NCBI RefSeq assembly: GCF_028993575.1 | Contig: NZ_CP118615.1 | Coordinates: 3,935,001-3,999,000, forward strand | From: Micromonospora cathayae | Lineage (GTDB): Bacteria > Actinomycetota > Actinomycetes > Mycobacteriales > Micromonosporaceae | Direction: 5' to 3' | DNA: 64,000 nucleotides | Shown here: positions 47,230 to 54,539 of the stretch, piece after piece | Position numbering within the stretch: the stretch's first letter is position 1 | Layout of the letters: each line of letters begins with the position of its first letter | Notes under the pieces: generated by a model | Seen by the model: the letters and a program-made list of their open reading frames with translations, nothing else | Told to the model about the DNA's origin: nothing | Database searches by the model: none | Position numbers and translations under genes: made by a program

Positions 47230-48622
47230 GGGTAATGGTAACGCTGTGGATTCCGTTGTCCAGGACCTCCGGCGGCTGGCCGCTGCGGCGGCACCCGGCA
47301 CCCGCCTGCCCTCGGTCCGCGAACTGACCGCGCGGCACCACGCCTCCCCGGTCACCGTCGCCGCGGCCCTCCGACAACTCGTGGCCCAGGGCATCATCGA
47401 GACACGGTCGGGCCGGGGGACGTTCGTGGCCGCCCGACGCCAGGAACGACGCGCGCCGGACCTGTGTTGGCAGACGGTCGCGCTCGGCCCTCGCCGGCCC
47501 GGCGAGGAGGAACTGCAGGCGTTACTCGCGTTACCGCCGACCGGGGCCATCGCGCTATCCGGCGGCTACCTGGAACCCGACCTTCAGCCGGCCGCCGCGC
47601 TCGGTGCGGCGCTGGCCCGCGCGGCCCGCCAGCCCGCCTCCTGGCAGCGCGGGCCGAGCGAGGGCCGCGAGGACCTGCGCGCCTGGTTCGCCCGCGAGGC
47701 CGGCACCGGACTGCGCCCCGACGACATGGTCATCTGCCAGGGCGGGCAGGCCGCGCTGTCGTCGACGCTGCGCGCGCTGGGCAACCCCGGCGACACCCTG
47801 CTCGTCGAGTCCCCGACCTACCTGGGCGCGTTGGCCGCCGCCCAGGCGGCCGGACTGCGGCTGGTGCCCGTGCCCGCCGACGCCGACGGCGTACGCCCCG
47901 ACCAGCTGGCCGTCGCGTTCGCCCAGACCAGCGCCCGGTTGTTCTACTGCCAGCCGCTGTACGCCAACCCGCACGGCGCCACCCTCGCCACCCACCGCCG
48001 GGCCCAGGTCGCCGAGACGGTACGCGCCGCCGGGGCGTTCCTGATCGAGGACGACTACGCCCGCGACCTGGCCATCGACGGGGACGTACCGCCCCCACTG
48101 GCAGCCGACGACCCCGACGGACACGTCATCTACCTGCGTTCGCTGACCAAGTCGGCGGCACCGGGCCTGCGGGTCGCCGCGATCGGCGCCCGCGGGCCGG
48201 CCGGGGCCCGGCTACGGGCGGCCCGGCTGCTCGACGACTTCTTCGTCGCCGGGCCGTTGCAGCAGGCCACCCTGGAGTTCGTCACCGCGCCCAGTTGGGC
48301 CCGGCACCGCCGCGACCTGCGCAACGAGCTGCGGTCCCGGCGCGAGGCGCTGCTGTCCGCGCTCGCCCGGCACCTGCCGTCGCTGACCCCCCAGGTGGTG
48401 CCGCGCGGCGGCCTGCACCTGTGGGTCCGGCTACCCGACGGCACCGACGACGTCGCGCTGGCCGCCGCCGCTGCCGCCGAGGGGGTCATCGTCTTCCCCG
48501 GCCGCCCGTGGTACGCCGCCGAGGCCCCGGCACCGCACCTGCGCCTCACCTACGCCGCCGCCCCGGCACAGCTCATGGACGAGGCGGTACGGCGGCTCGC
48601 GAGCGCACTCGACCGGCGATAG
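47228..48622 (+). CDS. MocR-type GntR/aminotransferase-like regulator
   Basis: A 464-residue fusion: GntR winged helix (residues about 5-75, GTRLPSVRELTARHHASPVTVAAALRQLVAQGIIETRSGRGTF) and a class I aminotransferase-like PLP domain with the Schiff-base lysine in LRSLTKSAAPGLR. MocR proteins bind PLP and sense amino compounds. ATG 47228 is used; GTG 47246 is an alternative. A direct repeat GGTAA-t-GGTAA at the start region may be an operator. The 3' end overlaps the 3' end of dcsG by 50 bases on the other strand. Confidence 0.9.
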   Translation: MGNGNAVDSVVQDLRRLAAAAAPGTRLPSVRELTARHHASPVTVAAALRQLVAQGIIETRSGRGTFVAARRQERRAPDLCWQTVALGPRRPGEEELQALLALPPTGAIALSGGYLEPDLQPAAALGAALARAARQPASWQRGPSEGREDLRAWFAREAGTGLRPDDMVICQGGQAALSSTLRALGNPGDTLLVESPTYLGALAAAQAAGLRLVPVPADADGVRPDQLAVAFAQTSARLFYCQPLYANPHGATLATHRRAQVAETVRAAGAFLIEDDYARDLAIDGDVPPPLAADDPDGHVIYLRSLTKSAAPGLRVAAIGARGPAGARLRAARLLDDFFVAGPLQQATLEFVTAPSWARHRRDLRNELRSRREALLSALARHLPSLTPQVVPRGGLHLWVRLPDGTDDVALAAAAAAEGVIVFPGRPWYAAEAPAPHLRLTYAAAPAQLMDEAVRRLASALDRR

Positions 48623-49496
48623 CGTCCGCGAACCGACCGGCGCTGCCCTCGGCGAACGGCAGGTTCAGCGACGGTTCGCTCAGTTCCAGCTCCAACAGCA
48701 GGGGCCGGCCGTCGTCGCCACGGACCAGGTCGACGCGGGCGTAGAGCAACGGCCGGGCCAGCCCCAGCTGCGCCGCCGTCGCGTGCAGAGCGGCCGTCGC
48801 CACGTCCCGTTCGTCGTCGTCGGCCGAGCGCGGCGTCCGGCACTCGAACGTCGGCACGCTCGTCGTACCGTCGGGCAGCAGCAGCGCGTCCTTGCGGATG
48901 GCGTGGCTGTACCTGCCGTCGAAGAAGATCAGGTCGGTCTCGCCGTCCCGGTCGATCGACTCCAGGTACGGCTGGAGGAGCACGCTGAGGCCCTGGGCGA
49001 GCAGCCGGTTCATGTGCCGGACCGGCGTCGACCCGTCGGTGCGCGCGAACCGTTGCACGTCCTTCGAGTAGGCGCCCACCGCGGGCTTCACCACCACCTC
49101 CGCGGCGGCGGGGTGCCGCGCCCAGAACTCGCGCAGCGCCGCCGCCGGGTCCGCGCCCGGCTCGACGATCCGGGTCGGCACCACCGGCACGCCCCGGCCG
49201 GCGAGGTCGACGAGGTAGTGCTTGTCGAGGCTCCAGCGCACCACCGGCAGCGGATTGACCAGATCGGTCACCTGGTCGACCCGCTCGCACCACGCCAGGA
49301 ACTCCGGCAGCCGTTCCACGTAGGTCCACGGTGAGCGCAGCAGGACGGCGTCGAAACGCGCCCAGTCGACGGCCGGGTCCTCCCAGGAGCACACCTCCAC
49401 CAGCAGGTCGACCGCCCGGCACGCGTCGAGCAGCAGCGGCATGTCGTAGTCGACCGGCAGGCTCGCCTCGTCGGTCACCAGCGCGACGGTCACCAC
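48573..49496 (-). CDS. dcsG: ATP-grasp cycloligase, DcsG-like
   Basis: A 307-residue ATP-grasp enzyme. N-terminus MVTVALVTDEASLPVDYDMPLLLDAC, Lys in VVKPAVGAYSKDVQRF, and the Mg-binding end LLLELELSEPSLNLPFAEG. This follows DcsG of Streptomyces lavendulae, which closes O-ureido-D-serine to D-cycloserine with ATP. The assignment rests on recalled family sequence plus the full neighbourhood. GTG 49496 has GGAGG 8 bases upstream and overlaps the SDR stop by 7 bases. Last gene of the operon. Confidence 0.85.
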   Translation of the reverse strand: MVTVALVTDEASLPVDYDMPLLLDACRAVDLLVEVCSWEDPAVDWARFDAVLLRSPWTYVERLPEFLAWCERVDQVTDLVNPLPVVRWSLDKHYLVDLAGRGVPVVPTRIVEPGADPAAALREFWARHPAAAEVVVKPAVGAYSKDVQRFARTDGSTPVRHMNRLLAQGLSVLLQPYLESIDRDGETDLIFFDGRYSHAIRKDALLLPDGTTSVPTFECRTPRSADDDERDVATAALHATAAQLGLARPLLYARVDLVRGDDGRPLLLELELSEPSLNLPFAEGSAGRFADAIAGRVRSRAAVPPRP

Positions 49497-50236
49497 GGCA
49501 GGTTCCTCCCCTTGTGCACCCAGGTGCCGGTCGGCCCGTCCGCGTCCAGCAGCGCCATGCTGACGCTGGTGGCCGCGCCCTCCGAGACGTGCTGGTCACC
49601 CTCGCCGTCGTTCAGGTCGGTCTTCGTGTAGCCGGGATGCACCGCGTTCACCTTGATCGGGGTGTCGCGCAGCTCGTAGGCCAGGTGCACGGTCCACGAG
49701 TTCACCGCGCTCTTGGACGCGCTGTACGCCGGCAGCGACTTGAAGGTGTCGCTGTAGACGTACGAGCCGGGGTCGCTGTGCGCGGTCAGCGAGGCGAGCA
49801 GGCTGGAGACGTTGACCACGCGGCCCGCCGCCGACCTGCGCAGCAGCGGCAGGAACGCCGTGGTCACCGCCACGACACCGAACAGGTTCGTGTCGAAGGT
49901 CCGCCGCCACAGGTCGAGGGGCTGCTCCGAGGGCTTCCGGCCGTACTCCTCCACCCGGATGCCCGCGTTGTTGACGAGGATGTCGAGCCGGCCGTACCGC
50001 CGGTCGACCTCGGTCACCGCCGAGGCGATGGTCTCCTCGTCCGTCACGTCCAGCAGCAGCGGGTCGACCTCGAGTCCGGTGCCGCGCAGCTCACCGGCCG
50101 CCGCGGAGACCCGGTCCGCCGTACGGCCGGAGAGCAGCACGTGTACCCCGTGCTCCGCGAGCTGCCGGGCTATCTCGAAGCCGATGCCGCGGTTGGCGCC
50201 GGTGACGACGGCGATGGTGGATGGTTGTCCGGACAC
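49490..50236 (-). CDS. Short-chain dehydrogenase/reductase within the dcs-like operon
   Basis: A 248-residue classical SDR: cofactor motif TGANRGIG, NNAG, catalytic Ser in VVNVSSLLASL and YxxxK in YSASK. The Arg after TGAN favours NADPH. It begins 36 bases after dcsE and overlaps dcsG, so it belongs to the operon. No SDR is part of the characterised cycloserine pathway as I know it; its substrate is open. It resembles general carbonyl reductases. Confidence 0.9.
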   Translation of the reverse strand: MSGQPSTIAVVTGANRGIGFEIARQLAEHGVHVLLSGRTADRVSAAAGELRGTGLEVDPLLLDVTDEETIASAVTEVDRRYGRLDILVNNAGIRVEEYGRKPSEQPLDLWRRTFDTNLFGVVAVTTAFLPLLRRSAAGRVVNVSSLLASLTAHSDPGSYVYSDTFKSLPAYSASKSAVNSWTVHLAYELRDTPIKVNAVHPGYTKTDLNDGEGDQHVSEGAATSVSMALLDADGPTGTWVHKGRNLPW

Positions 50237-50272
50237 GTCGAGCTCTCCGTTCGAGGAAGGGGGACCTGCCGC

Positions 50273-51439
50273 TCACAGGGCCCAGAGGAACTTCGCCACC
50301 GGCGGGCCGAACCGGTCGGTGTCCACGAGGAAGGCGTCATGCCCCTCGTCGCAGTCCAGCGGCAGGAACTGCACGTCGGTGCCGCCGGCGTACAGCCCTT
50401 CGGCGATCTGCCGTTGCTGGTGCAGGGGGAACAGGATGTCGGTCTGCACACCGATCACCAGCGCCCGCGCCAGGTCCAGCCGGGCCAGCGCCGCCTCGGC
50501 GTCGACCGCCACCGCCTCCCCGGCCGGCCCGGGGCCACCGGCGTCGCTGTCCGGTTTACCGCAGGCACCGGCCAGGTCGAACCAGTCGATGCAGCGGCTG
50601 AGATACAGGTAACTGTTGGGGTCGAACCGGCGCAGGAACCGTTGGGCGTGGCGTTCCAGGTAGCTCTCGACCTCGAACTCCGGGCCGAACGCCGGTCCCT
50701 GCCGGTGCGGCTCCGGACGGAGCCGGGCGCGGCCGAAGCGGACGTCCCACTCCCGGGCCGAGCGGTAGGTCATCATGCCCAGCTTGCGGGCGACCGCCAT
50801 GCCCTGCCGGGGATAGCTCTCCTCGTCGTACCGGCCCCGGTTCCAGCGGGGGTCGGACCGGATCGCCTCCCGTTGCAGGGACCGCACCGCGATCGAGAAC
50901 GGCAGCGAGTGCACCGCTCCCGAGATGTTGATGTGATGGCGGGCCAGCCCGGGATGCCGGGCCAGCAGCGCCAGCGCGCTCATCCCGCCCATCGAGGCAC
51001 CGATCACGCAGGCCAGCTCGTCGAAGCCGAGCGCGCGTACCGTCCAGGCGGCGGCGTCGGCGATGTCCTCGATGGACAGGTCCGGGAAGGTCAACCGGTA
51101 GGGCTCGCCGGTGCCGGGATCCACCGACGCCGGCCCGGTCGAGCCCTTGCAGCTGCCCAGCGGGTTCACGCAGATCACGTGCCAGCGGTCGGTGTCGATG
51201 GGCTTGCCCGGCCCGAGCATGGCCTCCCACCAGCCCGGGGTGGTGTCGTCCGGGTGGGCGGCGGCGTGCGCGTCGGGCGAGAGGCCGGTGAGGAGCAGGA
51301 CGGCGTTGTCGCGTGCCGCGTTCGGCTGACCGAAGGTCTCGTAGCCGATGCGCGCGCCGTACAGCGAGCCGCCGCGCTTCATGGCGAACCCGTCGGGCAG
51401 GTCGACGAACCGGGTGGCCGGGGGGATGTACTCCGTCAT
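50273..51439 (-). CDS. dcsE: L-serine O-acetyltransferase of the MetX family, DcsE-like
   Basis: A 388-residue alpha/beta hydrolase of the homoserine O-acetyltransferase family: NPLGSCKGSTGPAS, nucleophile Ser149 in GASMGGMSA, Asp in GVQTDILFP and His in DEGHDAFLVD. In the cycloserine pathway DcsE acetylates L-serine rather than homoserine; the adjacent cysteine-synthase-like gene and lack of methionine genes support this. A 30-residue insert (AGACGKPDSDAGGPGPAGEA) occurs before the last third. The ATG start lies 26 bases after dcsD. Confidence 0.85.
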   Translation of the reverse strand: MTEYIPPATRFVDLPDGFAMKRGGSLYGARIGYETFGQPNAARDNAVLLLTGLSPDAHAAAHPDDTTPGWWEAMLGPGKPIDTDRWHVICVNPLGSCKGSTGPASVDPGTGEPYRLTFPDLSIEDIADAAAWTVRALGFDELACVIGASMGGMSALALLARHPGLARHHINISGAVHSLPFSIAVRSLQREAIRSDPRWNRGRYDEESYPRQGMAVARKLGMMTYRSAREWDVRFGRARLRPEPHRQGPAFGPEFEVESYLERHAQRFLRRFDPNSYLYLSRCIDWFDLAGACGKPDSDAGGPGPAGEAVAVDAEAALARLDLARALVIGVQTDILFPLHQQRQIAEGLYAGGTDVQFLPLDCDEGHDAFLVDTDRFGPPVAKFLWAL

Positions 51440-51465
51440 GCGTCCACTCCCCGTGGGTCGTGTGC

Positions 51466-52443
51466 TCAGGACCGGTACGGCGGGGCGTCCAGCGAGGCCA
51501 GCCACTCGTCGTCCGACCCCTCGTTCACCCCTTCGAGCAGGAAGGTGGAGAGGTAGCGTTCGCCGGTGTCCGGCAGCATCGCGAGGAGCACCGAACCCTC
51601 CGGCGCCGTCTCCGCGACGCGTAGCGCGGTCGCCAGCGTGGCACCGGCGGAGATCCCCACGAAGATGCCCTCCTCGGCGGCGAGCCGGCGCGCGGTGTCC
51701 CGTCCCTCGTACTCGTTGACGGTCACCAGGTCGTCGATGACGGACCGGTCGAGCACCTCGGGGATGAAGTTGGGCGTCCAGCCCTGGATCTGGTGCACGT
51801 TCCATTCCTGCCCGGCCAGCACGGAGGCGTTGTCCGGCTCGGGGACCACGATCCGGACGCCGGGCCGGGCGAGCTTCAGCATCTGGCCGACGCCGGTCAG
51901 GGTGCCGCTGGTGCCGAAACCGGTCACGAAGTAGTCCAGCCGTTTCCCGGCGAAGTCACTGAGGATCTCCGCCGCCGTCGTCTCGCGGTGGTACGCGGGG
52001 TTCGCCGGGTTCTCGAACTGCCGGGCCCGGAACCAGCCGTGCTTCTCCGCGAGTTCGTCGGCGATGCGGTTCCCGCCACTGCTGCCCTCGGCGGCCGGGA
52101 AGAGCACCACCTTTCCGCCGTACGCGCGGATGAGCTTGCGCCGCTCGATGGAGTAGGAGTCGGACATCACGGCCACGAAGTGGTAGCCACGGGCCGCCGC
52201 CACCATCGCCAGCGCGATGCCGACGTTCCCGGAGGTGCACTCGGCGATCGTGTCACCCGGCTTCAGCAGGCCCCGGGCCTCGGCGTCGAGGACGACGGCG
52301 AGCGCCAGGCGGTCCTTGACCGAGCCGCCGGGATTGAACGACTCCACCTTGACGTAGAGGTCGACGTGCTTCGGCGGCAGCCGGTGCAGCCTGACGATCG
52401 GTGTGGCGCCGATGGTGTCGAGAATGTTGTCGTAGAGCGGCAT
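51466..52443 (-). CDS. dcsD: O-ureido-L-serine synthase, DcsD-like (cysteine synthase family)
   Basis: A 325-residue PLP enzyme. PLP lysine Lys43 in NPGGSVKDRLAL; substrate loop TSGNVGIAL (70-78) where ordinary cysteine synthases have TSGNTG; GFGTSGTLTGVG phosphate loop; GISAGA. The TSGNVGI variant and the ending GEGSDDEWLASLD-like tail follow DcsD, which joins O-acetyl-L-serine and hydroxyurea. It may also retain cysteine synthase activity. It lies 33 bases after dcsB. Confidence 0.88.
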   Translation of the reverse strand: MPLYDNILDTIGATPIVRLHRLPPKHVDLYVKVESFNPGGSVKDRLALAVVLDAEARGLLKPGDTIAECTSGNVGIALAMVAAARGYHFVAVMSDSYSIERRKLIRAYGGKVVLFPAAEGSSGGNRIADELAEKHGWFRARQFENPANPAYHRETTAAEILSDFAGKRLDYFVTGFGTSGTLTGVGQMLKLARPGVRIVVPEPDNASVLAGQEWNVHQIQGWTPNFIPEVLDRSVIDDLVTVNEYEGRDTARRLAAEEGIFVGISAGATLATALRVAETAPEGSVLLAMLPDTGERYLSTFLLEGVNEGSDDEWLASLDAPPYRS

Positions 52444-52476
52444 GCGGGACCCCTCCCCTTCGTGGTTCCGGCTTGG

Positions 52477-53289
52477 TCAGTGCGTCCGGTCGAACAGCGG
52501 CGCGATCATGTCGAGTACGACGGAGACGGCCTGCTCGCTGTCCGCGTCGTCCAGCGGGGCGTTGAACTCGGCCACCTCGACGCCGAGGATCCGCTCCGGC
52601 GGAAAGGCTTCGAAGATGGCCCGGATCTGCGCCGGCGTCATGCCGTCGGGCACCGTGTAGTCGGCCGGGACGGACCCCGGCTCCAGCACGTCCCAGTCGA
52701 TGTGGATCCACACCGGTGATCCGCCCACGGCGTCCGCGACGGTCTCCGCGCTCGCCTGCGCCGGCGGGATGACCAGGACGCCGGCGGTGCGCAGGAGTTC
52801 GTGCTCGGCCTGGTCGATGTCGCGCGCGCCGACCAGGATGGCGCGGTCCGGTGTCAGCCCGGCTCCGTGGCCGCTGTCCCAGAGCCCGCACACGCCGGAG
52901 AGGACCATGCCGCCGAGGTAGCCGGTGCCGGTGGTCGCCGGGGTGTTGAAGTCACCGTGCGCGTCGATGTAGAGGACCTTCGCGTCCGGGTACTCGCGTG
53001 CCGCGACCGGCAGGGTGGCCAGGCCGGTGGAGCAGGTGTTGGCCACCAGCAGGGGGACGTTGCCGGCGGTCACGCTCTCGGTGACCGCCTGTCGCAGCCC
53101 GACGAGCGTCTCCCGGGCCCGGGGGAGGCTGTCGGTCCAGTCGTCGTCGACCGCCGGGGCGGGGTCCCCGACGTACCGTCCCTTGAGGCCGTGGCGGTGT
53201 TCCAGTGCCTTCGCGACGCGGGCCGCGCCCTCGATCATCCGTGGTGCGCGGTCGGCCACCCGGCCCTGGGAAACGATGAGGTCGATCAT
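52477..53289 (-). CDS. dcsB: Nω-hydroxy-L-arginine ureohydrolase, DcsB-like (arginase fold)
   Basis: A 270-residue arginase-family protein that would release hydroxyurea and ornithine from Nω-hydroxyarginine. Metal ligands are in DAHGDF (Asp109-Asp113) and IDWDV (Asp198, Asp200). The usual arginase GGDHS ligand segment is replaced by NTCSTG with Cys at position 86, as I recall for DcsB. Start ATG 53289 overlaps the dcsA stop. Confidence 0.9.
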   Translation of the reverse strand: MIDLIVSQGRVADRAPRMIEGAARVAKALEHRHGLKGRYVGDPAPAVDDDWTDSLPRARETLVGLRQAVTESVTAGNVPLLVANTCSTGLATLPVAAREYPDAKVLYIDAHGDFNTPATTGTGYLGGMVLSGVCGLWDSGHGAGLTPDRAILVGARDIDQAEHELLRTAGVLVIPPAQASAETVADAVGGSPVWIHIDWDVLEPGSVPADYTVPDGMTPAQIRAIFEAFPPERILGVEVAEFNAPLDDADSEQAVSVVLDMIAPLFDRTH

Positions 53290-54044
53290 GTCGTCCCTTT
53301 CCTGTCGTGCGTGGGGCGGGCAGTTCCGGTAACGAACGGGCACCTGTCGGTCCGTTCCGCGTTCTCTTCCAGGAGGCCGTACTGTCGCCATTCGAGGGCG
53401 TGGGTGCCGTATGAGCCCAACTGGGGGGAACGGGGTATTCCGTCGTACCGGTCTATCCGGTTACGGATGTTCGAACGGGTTCTGCGTCCGCTCGGTGTGT
53501 CTCCGGCGAAGATGTCGAACCGCTCCCGCGGGTTGATGACCAGGATGAAACGGCTCCCCAGGTTGCGGCTGCGGCGTACCTGGTGCGCGGGACTGCTCAT
53601 GTTGCAGAACAGCGGCATGCCGGCGAAACACATGGCCCAGGCCGCCGTGTCGGGATCGGTGCCGACCCGGTCCGGCCACGGCGCCGGGTCGACCGCGTGC
53701 AGGCGTTGCAGGACCGACCAGCCGAAGGCGTGGTACTCCTCGACGGTCCGTGCCCCGGTGGCGTCCGCCGCGAACGCCACGAGCAGGGGATAGGCGGTAT
53801 CCAGTCGGCCGTCCCACGTCTCGGAGAGCTTGACGTACTCGGTGAGCCCGCCGGCCAGGTGGGCGATGTCGGGTGCCGTGGTGCCTGCCACGAAGACGAA
53901 CTTCAGGAGCTGTTTCCGGTACGCGTTCCTGGAGAACACGCAGGGAAAACCGGGGTCCGCGAGGCGGGAACCGACGTCATCGAGAACACTGCGCTGCCAG
54001 CCTGTGCCGGCAATACTGATTTCCTGTTGCGAGATCAGCGCCAT
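53286..54044 (-). CDS. dcsA: Heme protein DcsA-like (arginine N-hydroxylation)
   Basis: A 252-residue protein of the YqcI/YcgG type: FPCVFSRNAYRKQLLKFVFV near the start, then FAGMPLFCNMSSPAHQVRRSRNLGSRFILVINPRERFD and RNRIDRYDGIPRSP. DcsA of the cycloserine cluster is a heme protein that makes Nω-hydroxy-L-arginine. ATG 54044 has GGGGAAG upstream. First gene of the operon; about 500 bases of control region precede it. Confidence 0.85.
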   Translation of the reverse strand: MALISQQEISIAGTGWQRSVLDDVGSRLADPGFPCVFSRNAYRKQLLKFVFVAGTTAPDIAHLAGGLTEYVKLSETWDGRLDTAYPLLVAFAADATGARTVEEYHAFGWSVLQRLHAVDPAPWPDRVGTDPDTAAWAMCFAGMPLFCNMSSPAHQVRRSRNLGSRFILVINPRERFDIFAGDTPSGRRTRSNIRNRIDRYDGIPRSPQLGSYGTHALEWRQYGLLEENAERTDRCPFVTGTARPTHDRKGTT

Positions 54045-54539
54045 GCTGCACTTCCCCGTGCCTGTCCGGTGGCAATGTCCGATACTGGGCCAGGATCAAG
54101 ATGATCTTCGAAGAATGGACAAGCACGGCTTCGCGCTGTCCTGACATTGACGTTCGTGGTTTCCAAGGCGGAGTGCCGTGATCTTTATGGCAACTCTCCG
54201 AACCGACGCCAACACTAAGTGCAACCATGCGGTCGACAGGCTGCTGTCTCGCGATGTGAGACGAATTTACGGGCCTGAAAAGAAACGCATCGATTTGACC
54301 TGCATAAATGCCGCGTCGGTGTGATCCAGGTCACTTGCCGGCTGTCGCGACGGGCAGGCCGGATCGCCTGCCAGGCGGGGGTACCTGGCAGGCGACCGAG
54401 GATGTCGACGATGCGGCGTCACCGTCGGGTGCCGGCGACGTCCGGCACGACGTGGCCGTGGCGGCGGCCCGGGTGAAGATCTACGCCGACCCCGGGCGCG
54501 GCCGGTCGAAAGGCGGTCGTCGCCGTGGGCCGGGTCCGG
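54045..54539. other. Intergenic control region between dcs-like and glycan operons
   Basis: 495 bases, lower in GC around 54080-54300. It should contain the dcsA promoter on the - strand and the 3' end of the glycan operon. No convincing gene is seen; a + strand frame at 54308-54736 is noncoding-like. Confidence 0.5.
54364..54395 (-). terminator. Hairpin downstream of the - strand glycan operon
   Basis: A perfect 12-bp inverted repeat TCGCCTGCCAGG / CCTGGCAGGCGA with an 8-base loop. No T-tract. Likely ends transcription from 58302-54540 before the dcsA promoter. Confidence 0.65.

Noticed and set aside
49490..50236. SDR as the missing O-ureidoserine racemase
   Set aside because: SDR chemistry is NAD(P)H-dependent redox; no epimerase/racemase features of the DapF type are present, so this role is not assigned.
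51466..52443. Ordinary cysteine biosynthesis for the cysM/metX-like pair
   Set aside because: The TSGNVGI loop, and location between arginase-like, DcsA-like and ATP-grasp genes, fit the cycloserine pathway much better; residual cysteine synthase activity cannot be excluded.
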